DNA from: Asterochloris sp. CNOR1
Taxonomy: Eukaryota > Chlorophyta > Trebouxiophyceae > Trebouxiales > Trebouxiaceae
Length of the DNA: 64,000 nt
Direction: 5' to 3'
NCBI GenBank assembly: GCA_963969365.1
Contig: OZ017752.1
Span: 496,001 to 560,000, forward strand
Position numbers and translations under genes: made by a program. Positions 21,686 to 32,531 of the stretch are shown piece after piece. The notes under the pieces are model-generated. The model was not told where the DNA came from and ran no database searches. It saw nothing but the letters and a program-made list of their open reading frames with translations. Numbering within the stretch: the first letter of the stretch is position 1; each line of letters starts with the position of its first letter.

Positions 21686-22848
21686 GTCCAAGACCTCTTC
21701 AACTGCATGCAGGCCACAATTGGGAAGCCGAGCAGTGGCAGTGGGATGCACAGGGCTTCAAGGCAGAGCCTGCTGGTGAGCCAGTGGCATCCTCAACGTC
21801 TGGCAGCGGGAGGGCTTCCAAAGAGGCAGACACCACCACAGGGAGCGGGCACCAATCAGGATCTGTGGATGCTGGCAGGGCCAAGGTGTGCGCTATTAGT
21901 TGGCTTTATGCATCCTCGCTGGTACAAAGGTGCATGCAACATTTTTATTGTTCAGGGACCATCATGTATGCTGCCACTTGCAACATCTGGTGTCCTGGCA
22001 CCGCTGCAAGCGACAATCATATCAAGTGCTGAGTGATGGGCCCATGCGGCAACACAACTGAGCCTGGTGTCATGCTCTTGATGAGTAACCCCGGAGGTAG
22101 GCAATGCTTGTGAAGAGGTGGGGGGAAGAACTTGACACCTGGCCATGGCTTCCCTGGGCATTACGACACCTTCACCTGAAGGGCTGAACCCTTCCTCATG
22201 CAAGATGCACAGTCTTGGCTTGTGCAAGTTGATAAGGCATTCAAATGGCAGCAACTCTGAGTTCTGAGATCTCTTCATGCATCATCCAGAGGAGCATGAT
22301 GTGACGTGCGTACTAAACATTTCAAACCGCTTTGGAATGTGACTGCGTGGCAAAGTTGCTTTCGTTATCCTCGTCCTTCCTGTGATCAGCATTAGTTGTC
22401 ATGTGGGGCATCTCTGCATGGGTGTCGCCCTGCTGTCCGGAAGCACGCCATAGCAGAGAAGAGGCAGCTGTCACACATCCTTCCAGAGCTTGCTTGGCGA
22501 GGCTTCATTGGCATCGGCCCTGTCTCACCATAACACAATCACTATTGCAGCAAAGCTTGCTGACTTGCAGGCCATGACACAGTCATCAGCCACACCGTCG
22601 CAGGGCAAGCTGCCTGTGTGGCAGTGGCGCTGACCCCTGTGTGGGCAGGGCGTATGGGGAGGGATATGCAGCGTCAAGGCTCTGGCAGCTACTGCCATGC
22701 AGGCCTCCAGGCTTGATGGCTCTGTTTGCCATTTAGTGCGTCTCTGCAGGTTTTAGAGGCTTCTGGCAAGGGCTGCAGCGGCAGGCCACAGGCAGCTGCT
22801 GCCATGCACATGTCAGGTCTTGACGGGTCTGGGTCACTTTGCTTGCAG
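21686..22848. other. Divergent region between coiled-coil and SBP genes
   Basis: Should contain both promoters and the N-terminal exon or exons of the SBP gene. The only structure I see is an echo at about 22767-22810 of the SBP exon start, sharing CGGCAGGCCACAGG. No coding exon is supported. Confidence 0.4.
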
Positions 22849-25800
22849 GGACGGAGGCCTGCAAGGGGCAAGCGGCGGCAGGCCACAGGAAGCTGCCAGG
22901 CAGATGACTGCAGCGCGGACCTGAGCAACAGCAGCTGGCACGAGCGCAAGCGCATCTGCCCCCAGCATGCCCAGGCCAAAGAGTTCCTGAAAAAGGCACG
23001 CCCCAGCCGCTTCTGCCAGCAGTGCTCGCGCGTGCACCTGATCGAAGCCTTTGAGAAGGACAGGCGCAGCTGCAAGGAGCAACTTGCCAAGCATGCGGCC
23101 AGGTAGGTTTTCGAGCTGGCAATACCCTGCAGGAACATCGACTTGCCATGCTGCAATTATAGTCAGCTGTGCTGTGCATGGTAGTCTGACACTTGATGTA
23201 GAGGATTTCACATCTGGGACAAGCAGCAAATCGCCCAGAGTGTACAGAGAGGTTCGAAGCACTCCAGCTGTCACTAGCTTGTAGCAAAAGGCGGCAGTCA
23301 CATGCTGAGGTGCTGCCAGGAGTGCTCCCTTGGCAGTGTAGGGTGTGCAGGTAAGTGCTGTCAGGCTGACCAGGTTTTTGGAGACTGGGAGGTAACATGT
23401 CAGCCTGCACGACCAGCCTGCAGGACATCGTCCCGTTGTGCGAGTCCCACTTCAGAAACTGCGGCAGCTGCCCCAAAGCTTGCAGTTCTGGAATCTCTCT
23501 GGCTGCAGGCGTCGGGCCCGCAATACGACAGGGAAGAAGGCTGGCAAAGGGGAGGCAGGGAGGGGCGCTGCTGCGGCAGCTGCTGCGGAGGGTGGAGACA
23601 GCTCCAGCGGTGAAGGCAACCAGCAAACGGCAAGTTGGCAGAGTGGACTGCCTATGACGCAATGCTGCAATTCCTTGTGAGCAGCAGCTTGGCTTCCCTG
23701 CCGTGAACCGGTGTGGATCAGCTGCACGTCTGATGGCAGTCTATATCGACCTCCAACACTGCACTTGTGTGGTGTTGCCATCAGCTCCAGATGCCACTGC
23801 GCCCTGTTGTATGCAAGGGGACAGCAGCGAGGCAGTAGCCTGACCTCGTCATTAGGGCTTGGCCTGCTCCAAAGCCCAGGTGTCCCTGCAAATGTTTCAG
23901 GTCAGCCAGGATGAGGCTTTGGTGTGGTTGTGCTGCAGACATCCCCCTTGCGGCCGGCTCAGCTGCAGCTCACAGGCCATGCTGCGCTAACAGGCCCGCC
24001 CATGGCTGCCCCAGCAGCTGAGCAGCTGCTAGGCAGCATGGGGCAGCAGCTGCACCAGCGCCTAGACAGACAGGAGCAGGCTGCGGACTTGGCGATGCTG
24101 CGCAGCATCCTGTTCTCGTCCATCGGCCCAGAGGTGGGCGCAGCACTGGCTTGGGGACATGCTCTTCATCAGCCTCCCCCTGTGGGCCTTGGCTGGCAGT
24201 GCAGTTTGATCGCTGCATGCAGCCGCCACTGCGCACCAGCGCGGCTCACTTTGTCTTTGAACGAAATTGAGAGATAATGATGAGTGTCTCTGCTTCTGCC
24301 CATGATGCATGCACACCTGCAACGCGCTCACAGTCCGACCCACCCCCACCGCAGGTTGCGCCCAGCAGCAGCAGCAGCCACACAGAGCTGCTGCCGGAGC
24401 ACCAGCTGCGGCTACTGTCGAGGTCCGTGCACCCCAGCCCCTTCCGTCACGAGGCTGCGCCGGTCAGGCTGCCCACCGGCGGCAGCGCCACCGACTCTGC
24501 CTCGGGCTCAGCAGCCACCACGGCCGCCCAGCGCATGGACGAGTGGATGGACGCCACTCAGCTGATGACCATGAACGTGCCCCTGGGGGAGCCACTTTAC
24601 TCAGCTGTGGGGGATGCAGAAGCGCTGCAAGGGCTGCTGCCCGGCCCTGGTCCTCTCGCCAGGGACAGCCTGGCTCTGCCCACCCGGCAGTCGGACTCGT
24701 CTCTGCCTGCTCGCGGCTCAGGTGAGCACGCTCTCTGGACCAACTGCGGGCACCTCGGTGCAGAGACCCATTTGTGAGCACACATGAGGGGTCACTCTGC
24801 CGGCTCAGGGTCACAGCAGCACTGCCTTGCATCCAGCTTGCCCTGCGTACATGTGTCCAGCAGCACTGCAGACCTGTGCATTGATTGCAGAAATTAATGT
24901 CATAGGCAGTGGGGTAGGACCTACACGGGAGCACAGGCCCATTCTTGGGATGCACTTCTTCATGCTGCAAAGGTCTGCACGGCGTCATGCTGCACAGGCC
25001 TGTTCAGGCTAAAGTGACAGACACTGGCATTGCCTGCAGGCACCTCCCAGTCCCTCTCCCAGGATGAGCCAGGCGAGGCTGCAGCTGCCTCCCAGCAGCC
25101 ACAGCTCCAGCAGCGGCTGCCGGGGACTGTTGGTCACCCGACAGGACAAGCTCTCGGGCCCTCCCACCAGCAGCAGCAGCCCCTCCAGCCGCAACTGGTG
25201 ATGGCTGCAATGACAGCCGCAGGGCAGGCTGCAGGCCCCTCCCACCAGCAGCAGCTGCCAGGCCAGCAGCAGGGGCAGGAGCGTCAGACGCAGGCCGCGC
25301 AGGACCAGTTGCTGGGCCTGCTGCAGGGGCAGCGGCTGCAGGGGCAGCTGCTGCAACAGCAGCAGCAGGAGGGCCTGCAGCAGCAGATGGGGGGCCTGGC
25401 AGCCAGCCAGGGCCAGCAGCAGTCTGCTGCGGCAGCCCACCCGTCTGAGGGGGCCCTGGAGACTGCCCTGCACCTGTACCATGCCATGAATGTGGTGCAC
25501 CGCCTGTCGCTCAAGCTGTTCAACTGCACGCCAGACCAGCTGCCGGCGGGCATGAGGGAGACGCTCACAGGGTGGCTGCACCACTCGCCGGCATTCGTTG
25601 AGGGGTACATGCGCCCCGGCTGCGTGCAGATCACCATGCAGGTCAGCCCCTGTGTGCCGGCCATGCGTCACGTCGGCATGCACATCGCCGTGCAGGTCGG
25701 TCTGCGTGTGCTGGCCGCTTATGTATGAGGCAGCTGCATGTAGACCGCCATGCAGGTTTTTCTTGTTTTTGGTGGCTGGTCTTGCATGAGGCAGCTGCAT

Positions 25801-28447
25801 GCAGACAAGCATGCAGGTCAGTCCTCGTATGCTGGCTTATCATGCGAGGTAGCTGCGTGCAGATCACCTTGCAGGTCAGTCTCTGTGCCCTGGCTGGTCC
25901 TGCGTGAGGCAGCTGCATGCAGATCACCATGCAGGGCAGCTTGCTGGAGGCAAGAGTGTGCATCAGGCCACACAGAGCAGCAGGATGCAGGCTGGCTCAT
26001 GTGTGCACGGTAAGTGGCTCAAGGACACGTCAGAGCAGCAGCCTGCCTGGACTGCAGAAGTGACCACCATCCTCCTGCCAGGGTGGCAACTGCTTCTGTT
26101 TTTGTTCGAGCCATCTGGTCACCTGTCAGGATGTGAGCATGGCAATGCCGCAAACATCTCTTGCCCTGCTGTGCAGGCGACCTTGGACGCAAGGCAGCAG
26201 GGGCAGCTGCCCGCCATTGAGCAGGTGGTAGAGCACCTGCTGAGGCCTGAGCAGGAAGGCCACGACCTGTGGCATGGCAAGACCATGCTGTTGCAGTGTG
26301 GCCCTGCAGCAGCCCTCATCACACATGGACGCCTGCTCAGGGTGTTCCAACAGCAGCAGGGCACTGCTGTGCCTGCTGCTTGCTGCGGTCCTGCCACAGC
26401 TGGCCAGCACGCTGAGCAGAGCAGCAGGAGCTCAGCCTGGGAGACGGACTCGGAGCTCACCGACCTGTCAGATCTGGCCGATCTGGAGCTCACGGACTCC
26501 CTCAGCAGCGGCAGCAGCAGCATCAAAAGAGCCGGTGCTGCCTGCTGTGACTCTGCTGGGCTGTATGATGCCTCTGAGCTTCGTGCCAGAGGCGGAACAG
26601 GTGTCTCAATGACAGGGAATGAACATCAGTGCAACACTGCTGCGGGTGGACTCATACTCAACTGTTTAGATGATGCTGCTGCAGCCACAGCCCGTGGCTG
26701 CAGCATGGCAGATGCAAACAGTGCACCTGAACACCCACCCCAGCAAGCAGTCCTCAAAGCCTCTCACCCTATGCCCTGCTACTCAGCGCTGCAAGGCCGC
26801 AGCATGGCAGAGGCAAGTAGGAGCGCCGCTTCACCGCCATCTCACACAGTGGCCACCCCAGCTGCCAAGCAGCAGACAGCAGGCTGCCGTCCAGCTGCTG
26901 CTAACACACCAAAAGTGCCAGACCAGTCGGCAGCCTTTCGCGCTGTGCTGAGCTGCTGCCCACAGCCTCTGAGGCTGCCCAGGATCTTTGCGACAGAGCC
27001 GCAAGTTTTGGAGCCCTGTAGTCAGGGCATCACGATCAATCTGCGGGGGCACGGCATCGCCCACGGCAAGAGCACTCTGGTGGCTCGCTCGCAGGGGCGG
27101 CACATTCCAGTCACTGTCCTCGCCAAGCAGCCGGTTGACAGTGGGCAGGACACAGATGTCCTTCAGGTGGGGCCTCATTGCCAGCTGGGAGTAGTGATTT
27201 AGGGGTGGGCTGGCTCACAGGGAGGATGGCCTATGTGCAAGGCCCTGCTTGCCCTCAGCTGATATGTGCATTGTTGTTACAGTCATGGTGATGGGCAGGC
27301 AGAGGCATGAGGCTCACATCAGGCACTGCTGCAGGTCTGCCTGTCGTGCGACCTGCCAGCAGGCCTCCCACTCATGAGGGTTGAGCGGGCTGCTGCCTGT
27401 GTCACACATGAAGCCGCTTGCTGCCTCCTGCTGCAGGTCCGCCTGCCGTGCGTTCTGCCGCCGGGCCTGCTCTTCTTTGAGGTGCAGCTGGGAGCCCTGC
27501 TGGGGCAGGAGCACCCCCTGCTGGTGCTGCCAGCCAGCGTCAGCAGGGGGGAGGTGGAGGCCCTACTCGGCGGGCTGGTCCCCAGCAGCAGGCAGGCGTT
27601 CATTGTCGACCTGGGCAGCGTCCTGCAGTGGGCTCAGGAGCTGCACAGCAGCCTCAGCCGGCAGGCTGCCCCGGTGGCCGCCAAGACACACAGCGAGGAG
27701 CAGACCGAGGGGACCCCTCCCGTCAGGATGCCGGCCAGCCTGGCAGCTGCAGCGCAGTACATCTTCCGCCTGGCTGTGGGAGCGCAGGCGCTGCAGCTCG
27801 CGATGTGCATGTCGGTGCTGCTGCAGCTGGCAGGCGTGTTTCCTGTGATGCTGGCAGTGGGGAAGCACCAGGACGACATTGTGGTGAGCATGCTGCCTGT
27901 CCAGGCCCCAGCTGCTGCTTGCCATGCTGCCTGAGTGCCTGTGCTGGTGTGTGGGCAGGTGTGTGGCCATGCCAGGACTGCCTAAGCAGCCTAGCTGTGG
28001 GGGACACTGTGCCAGGGAAGCAAACTGTGAGAGAACCTATCAGGAGCGGATGCGCTGCAGCATTGCCTGCACAATGCTGTCATGTTGATCCTGTGCTGAC
28101 AGGCAGCAGGATTGCGCATGCAGGCTGACTGCAAGGTCATCAGCCCAACTGAGTGGGGTGCTTCACTCGGGCACCCGCTGTCATCCAGACCCTGTCAGCC
28201 CCCAGATGCAGTTCTTTGTCAATGAAGGTGCCGCTGTCTGTCCCTGCAGGAGCTTGTCAGCTCGACGCCAGAATGCGAGGACCAGCACCTTCCCGCTCTC
28301 ATCAGCGGGAGCCTGACCGGTGGCAGCAGCGCGCCAGGAAGCTGCACATCTCTGGCGCGTGTCAGCTGCAACTCTCTGGCACGGGTCAGCTGCAACTCTC
28401 TCGCGCGGGTCAGCTGCAACTCTCTGGCACGCTGCACTGGGCAGTGA
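22849..28447 (+). CDS. SBP-box transcription factor, CRR1/SPL7/SPL1-like
   Basis: Exons: 22849-23102, 23509-23609, a tentative 23791-23834, 23939-24133, 24355-24721, 25040-25641, 26177-27166, 27437-27883, 28250-28447; about 1066 residues without the N terminus. SBP domain: C-x4-C (CQADDC), WHERKRICPQH, then CQQCSRVH and a last Cys 11 residues on, followed by the nuclear signal KHAARRRARNTTGKK across the splice. Zinc finger 1 is one residue shorter than usual between its second and third Cys. Further on, LSLKLFNCTPDQLPAGM and GYMRPGCVQITMQ match the block shared by SPL1, SPL7, SPL12 and Chlamydomonas CRR1 (FKLF-xP-x-LP, IRPGC). CRR1 controls copper and hypoxia responses; that role here is inferred. 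I see no ankyrin repeats. The last exon ends in a Cys-bearing tandem repeat. Confidence 0.85.
25622..25945 (+). repeat. Six-copy donor ladder after SBP exon 25040-25641
   Basis: The exon end plus donor (GCAGATCACCATGCAG then GTCAG) recurs with GT at 25642, 25696, 25756, 25817 and 25875; in a sixth copy at 25935 the GT has become GG. Spacings are 54, 60, 61, 58 and 60. Only the first two donors are in frame without a stop; using the second would add 18 residues. Confidence 0.9.
27320..27470 (+). repeat. Acceptor echo of SBP exon 27437-27883
   Basis: CTGCTGCAGGTCCGCCTG at the true acceptor (27436) is repeated 102 bases upstream at 27334 with few changes (GTCTGCCTGTCGTGCG), keeping the AG. Confidence 0.75.
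28349..28435 (+). repeat. Exonic 24-base tandem repeat, SBP gene C terminus
   Basis: Three full units and a partial one encode SLARVSCN repeats, so Cys residues recur every eight positions. The unit is in frame and ends 12 bases before the stop codon at 28445-28447. Confidence 0.9.
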
Positions 28448-29456
28448 CACAGCAGCTGCAAGTCATTCGCTATACCCCCTTATCCCAAGCTCCCACTGGA
28501 TGCCTGGTGAGGTGGCAGTCAGCCTGCTGCAGCCTGTTGCCGTCATGATCTGCAAATCATGCGGCATCAGGAGTGCGCCCCGTTCATAGCTAGCAGCAGG
28601 CTGCTCCTTGGATCTACATGTGTTTAAACCGGTTGACAGCGCCAGCCCCTGCCTGACACTCGTGCCCTTCGCCGCCCAGTCACAGCATCAGTCGCAGCAC
28701 CGCTCCATATGTGAACAAGCCCCCATACACATGTCTGTCATGCACCCTGCTTCCCTTTCACTGTTTCTGGTCTGGCTTCACATGGCTCTGAATGTGCTTG
28801 CCATTTTTTTGAGAGAGTTGCAAATGTTACCACCTGCTGTAATGATGCCTCTTTGAGTGCTTTGGGAGGGATTGCTGCCTGGAATGGTGACCCCGCTCTC
28901 AACTCATCGGCAGGCCTACAACTTGCTACATGTTGGAGGATACACTTCATAACTTACATAGGCTGAGCTGACACTGCTTTTGAAGGGAGGCATAGTTTCT
29001 ATTGGGGTTTGGGGTACACTGCAGTGCAGCTGCGAAGTCCGCTTAGCATGAAGTCTGATGTTTGCAGCCTGTAGGGCAGCTGTGCCCACATTGTCAGTTT
29101 TGCACGTCTTCCCCACACTCTTCCTAGAGATTCAAAGCAAAGCTTGCAAGCTGCATATGGCCATGCAGCACATGGTGGTGGTGCAGCTTTATAAAAGAGG
29201 AGGGAAATTTTGTACCTCACGCTGCAGTGGTGTGATCTTTGAAAACCCCTCGGATACCTTTTTCGACTGCAACATCGGGGTGTGGCATAGGTACAGCTCT
29301 GAATCAGGTCAACATGTCCTGCACAGTCTGTCCTGCACAATGTGCTCTGCATCAAATGGAGCCAGCTCGACGAGGCAGCAGCTCCTTATCAGGTCTGTAT
29401 AACAGCAATCTATATGGCAGAGATCAGCATATTCTTCCATCCAGTGCTTTCTGCAG
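28448..29456. other. Intergenic/5' region of RING gene
   Basis: Lies between two plus-strand genes. It has no supported exon, though the first exon and promoter of the RING gene should lie here. Confidence 0.4.
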
Positions 29457-32078
29457 GCAGGCTACCTGGTTTGCCCAGCGCGCAGCACAGGCTCAGCGTG
29501 TGGAGGTTGTGGCGGAGCTGCAGGCAGCTCACAATGAAGCACAAGTCTCCCAGCCAAACAGTCCTCCGCAGCCTGAGCACATTCTTGATCAACTCACTCA
29601 GAGGATCACAGGCAAGCAGCCCTTGCTGCGGCATGCCCAGTGAGTGTCTCCCTGGACAATCTGCACAGAGGTGAATGGGCCCTTGGCAGGGCCTTACGTT
29701 CGTGGTGCCAATGTACAGCCCTGCTCGTCGAGCAGCACACCGTCTTGCATGTGCGACACACTGAGCAGATGTGACGGCAGCAGAGCAAGCTTGAACAAAC
29801 TTAACCCCACCCCCCGCACTCAATTGAGAGCCAGCATGTGCCCTGTAGAACGCATCACGAAGGAGCTGCAGGCCGGCCTGCAGGAGAGGCGCCAGCAGTC
29901 CCATGTCCACCAACAGAAGCAGGCTGCTGCCCTGGAAGGGTTCCTGGCCGACGAGATCTCCAGCCACACCTGCCCCATCTGCTATGAGCTGATGCTTGCT
30001 CCCCAGAGGGCGCCCACCCTGCTCTTCCCCTGTGGTGAGGCCTGCACTGCTCAATGGCTGGGGCACTCAGTGGGGTGCAGTGTCAGGCACTCGGCAGCCC
30101 TCCCCAGCTGATGCAATGCTGCCGCCTGCCCTGCTGTTGCCCATCAGCGCTGGCAGCTGCTGAGTACCTTGTTGCACCTGGGGTCGGGCTTGCAGCACCT
30201 GCAGTGTGGCGCTGGCAGCGGCAGGCAGGCAGCACACACTCTGCATGCCGCCACAGCCCAGCGCAGGAGTGAGGCAGTCATGAAGCTTGGTGCTGCCTCC
30301 ACCAGCAGCACTGCGGGGCAATCAAGCCCGCTCGCGGACTCAAGCTGGCCTTGGGACTGACTGCTGTCATTCTGCATGCATGCAGGCCACACCTTCTGCC
30401 GCGCCTGCCTGGCCACGCACCAGCGCAGCCGGGGCCGCACGCAGTGCCCCTGCTGCCGCGAGCCCATCCAGTCCCAGGCAAGCCCTTCGCCCACTGCACC
30501 CATGGGGTCCACTGCATCCTGCTGTTGTCGGCTGGGTGCCGTCAAGTCGCAGCTGCCATTCAGTGCAGCCACAATGCTCGCCGCTCATTGCAACCACAGT
30601 GCCTACCGGCCTTGTGCCAGAGGTTGGCGATGCACAAGCATCCTGCCTCACATGCAAATGCAAGAGTCCTGCAACACAAGCGTCAAGGGATGTACTCGCA
30701 AAACCTGAAGGTGGCTGCATGAGGACAGCCCTCTCACAGAGTGACCTGGATTGCGCAGTTCAGCTTGCCTGCAGCCATTGATTGCTAATGTACTGCAGCA
30801 CTGCATGCAAGTCCCATCACAGCAGCCAGCTTCTCGAGCTGTCAGCACTCAAGAGCATTGTTGTCTGCCCTGGCGTCGACAGGTCACAAGACCTGCAGCA
30901 CTTGCACACACTGCCCAGCCTGTGCTGAAGACGTGCTGGATGGAGCAAGCGCGGGTGCCCAATTCAGCCGCCTGGTGCGACCTGCAGGCTGCCAACATCT
31001 CCCTGCAGCAACTCATACAGAGCATGGACGCCCGCATGCGCAGTGGGCGCACTGCTGCCCCATGTATGACTGGAGGATGTGGGGCGGTGGGGCCTCCAGG
31101 GACTGCGGCTTCGGAGGCAGTTCCGCACCCAGACCCCTCCACAGATGCTGACAGGTGCTGCTATTGGCAGCATTGCTGGCAGCAGGCTCTGCAACTGATG
31201 ACAGCATCACCTTGTGCTGCCGACTGTTCCCCTGGCAGCCATTCTGACAGCCATGTCATGACATCTCTTGGGAGGGAGTCTGCTGGGCAGTAATCTGCCC
31301 CTGTACTTCTGGCAGCCTTCCTGACATGCCATGCAGCGATGTCTGTTGGGAGGGAGTCTGCTGGACACTGGTAGGAGGAACTGTAGGTCAATGTGTCCTA
31401 GGCACTGCGCAGCGCCGGCGGGCTGTTCTCATCTTGGTTGCTGATGGGGCTCTCACGCTGTCTGACACCAACATCTCCCTGGGACACAGCGACATGGCCT
31501 ATGACTGCTGCGGCAGGGTCAGCTGCCAGGCCCCGCAGACACGCTCAGCCTGCTCTGTGCTGACAGGCAGGACGGGCTGGGTGGGGTGGCGCTCTCACCT
31601 GTGTTTGACTTCCCTGGCACCTGCAGGGTCAGGCGCCATGTGGACACGCTGTCCATGCGCTGCCGCGTTCTGGCCACTGAGCTGCAGAGCGCAGAGCAGG
31701 AGGAGGTGCAGGCAGCGGCGGCCCACTTCAGTGCCCAGCAGCAACTGCAGGAGCTGACTGCTGCGGCACAGGCCGCCAAGCGGAGGTGAGGCATGGCAGC
31801 GGGGCAGCCTAGCTGCTGGTGGGCCTGGAGCCACGCTGGCTGCGCTGCTCTGGCCGATTGCTGATGGCACCCTTTCACAGCTGCTCTGCAGACTGGCAGA
31901 AGCACAGGAGCTGGCAGATGCAGCTGCTGCAGCCGTGCAGATGAAGCAGGCCCATATTGCAGCCCTGGAGGCCACTCAGAGGACCGCTGCTGCCCGGAGG
32001 GTCATGCTGCAGCAGACACTGCCAGAGTTGCAGCGGGAGCAAGACAAGTACCAGCTGCTGGCTCAGCATGCCCTATGA
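29457..32078 (+). CDS. RING-finger/coiled-coil protein, likely E3 ubiquitin ligase
   Basis: Exons: 29457-29611 (GC donor), 29849-30034, 30386-30477 (GC donor), 30988 onward (end unresolved), 31627-31785 and 31892-32078. RING core: CPICYELMLAPQRAP, then FPCGHTFCRAC across a splice, then CPCCREPI, a C3HC4 arrangement with the CGH step at the exon junction. It is preceded by coiled coil (QRAAQAQRVEVVAELQ; ERITKELQAGL) and followed by NISLQQLIQ and a long C-terminal coiled coil (QKLAEAQELADAA-type heptads) ending LLAQHAL. RING proteins recruit E2 enzymes; the flanking coils suggest oligomerisation or substrate binding. The target is unknown. The N terminus is open. Confidence 0.75.
31235..31375 (+). 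repeat. Intronic 75-base tandem duplication in RING gene
   Basis: A unit carrying TTGGGAGGGAGTCTGCTGG occurs near 31270 and again near 31345. A further weak echo of the NISL exon sits near 31470 (ACCAACATCTCCCTGGG). Confidence 0.65.
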
Positions 32079-32531
32079 GCTCCAGGCATGCCAGAAGGGG
32101 CAGCACGGTAGCCATCTTGAGTCCAGGGCAGGCTGTACAGATCACGCAGCCCACTAGGCCAGGCTTATGCGTTTGCCATCGTCCCTTCTGTATGCAGTAT
32201 ATTTGTGCACATGGATGTCAGCCTTGGATTGTTGATGAAGTGGCCTCAATTTTGTGGGATCTTCTGCTGAGCCTGCAGGCTTCTACAGCCTTTCGTAAGT
32301 ATACCGGGTCTCTTGAGAGAGAACCTTCATGGCACGTTCAGAACGGTGCTGCCATTGCCACATGTGCATATGTTGCAGCTGCAGGATGGATGACTGCCTG
32401 CACCCAAGGGGTTTGAAGTGACTAATCAGCTTGTTCTGGGTGGCATTCTGCACGCATTCAGGATTGTTTGGGACACAATTGTACTCACACGAAAAGAATT
32501 CATCCAAGCTGAACAGAAAACACTGCATGGG
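32079..32531. other. Convergent intergenic region
   Basis: The RING gene (+) and the armadillo gene (-) end towards each other here. I see no gene; it should hold both 3' UTRs. Confidence 0.5.

Noticed and set aside
25622-25945. CRISPR-like array of about 60-base units
   Set aside because: Units are diverged, anchored on a splice donor, lack constant repeats with unique spacers, and the genome is eukaryotic.
28349-28435. Short tandem repeat as a satellite or CRISPR element
   Set aside because: In frame with the SBP gene's last exon and ends next to its stop codon.
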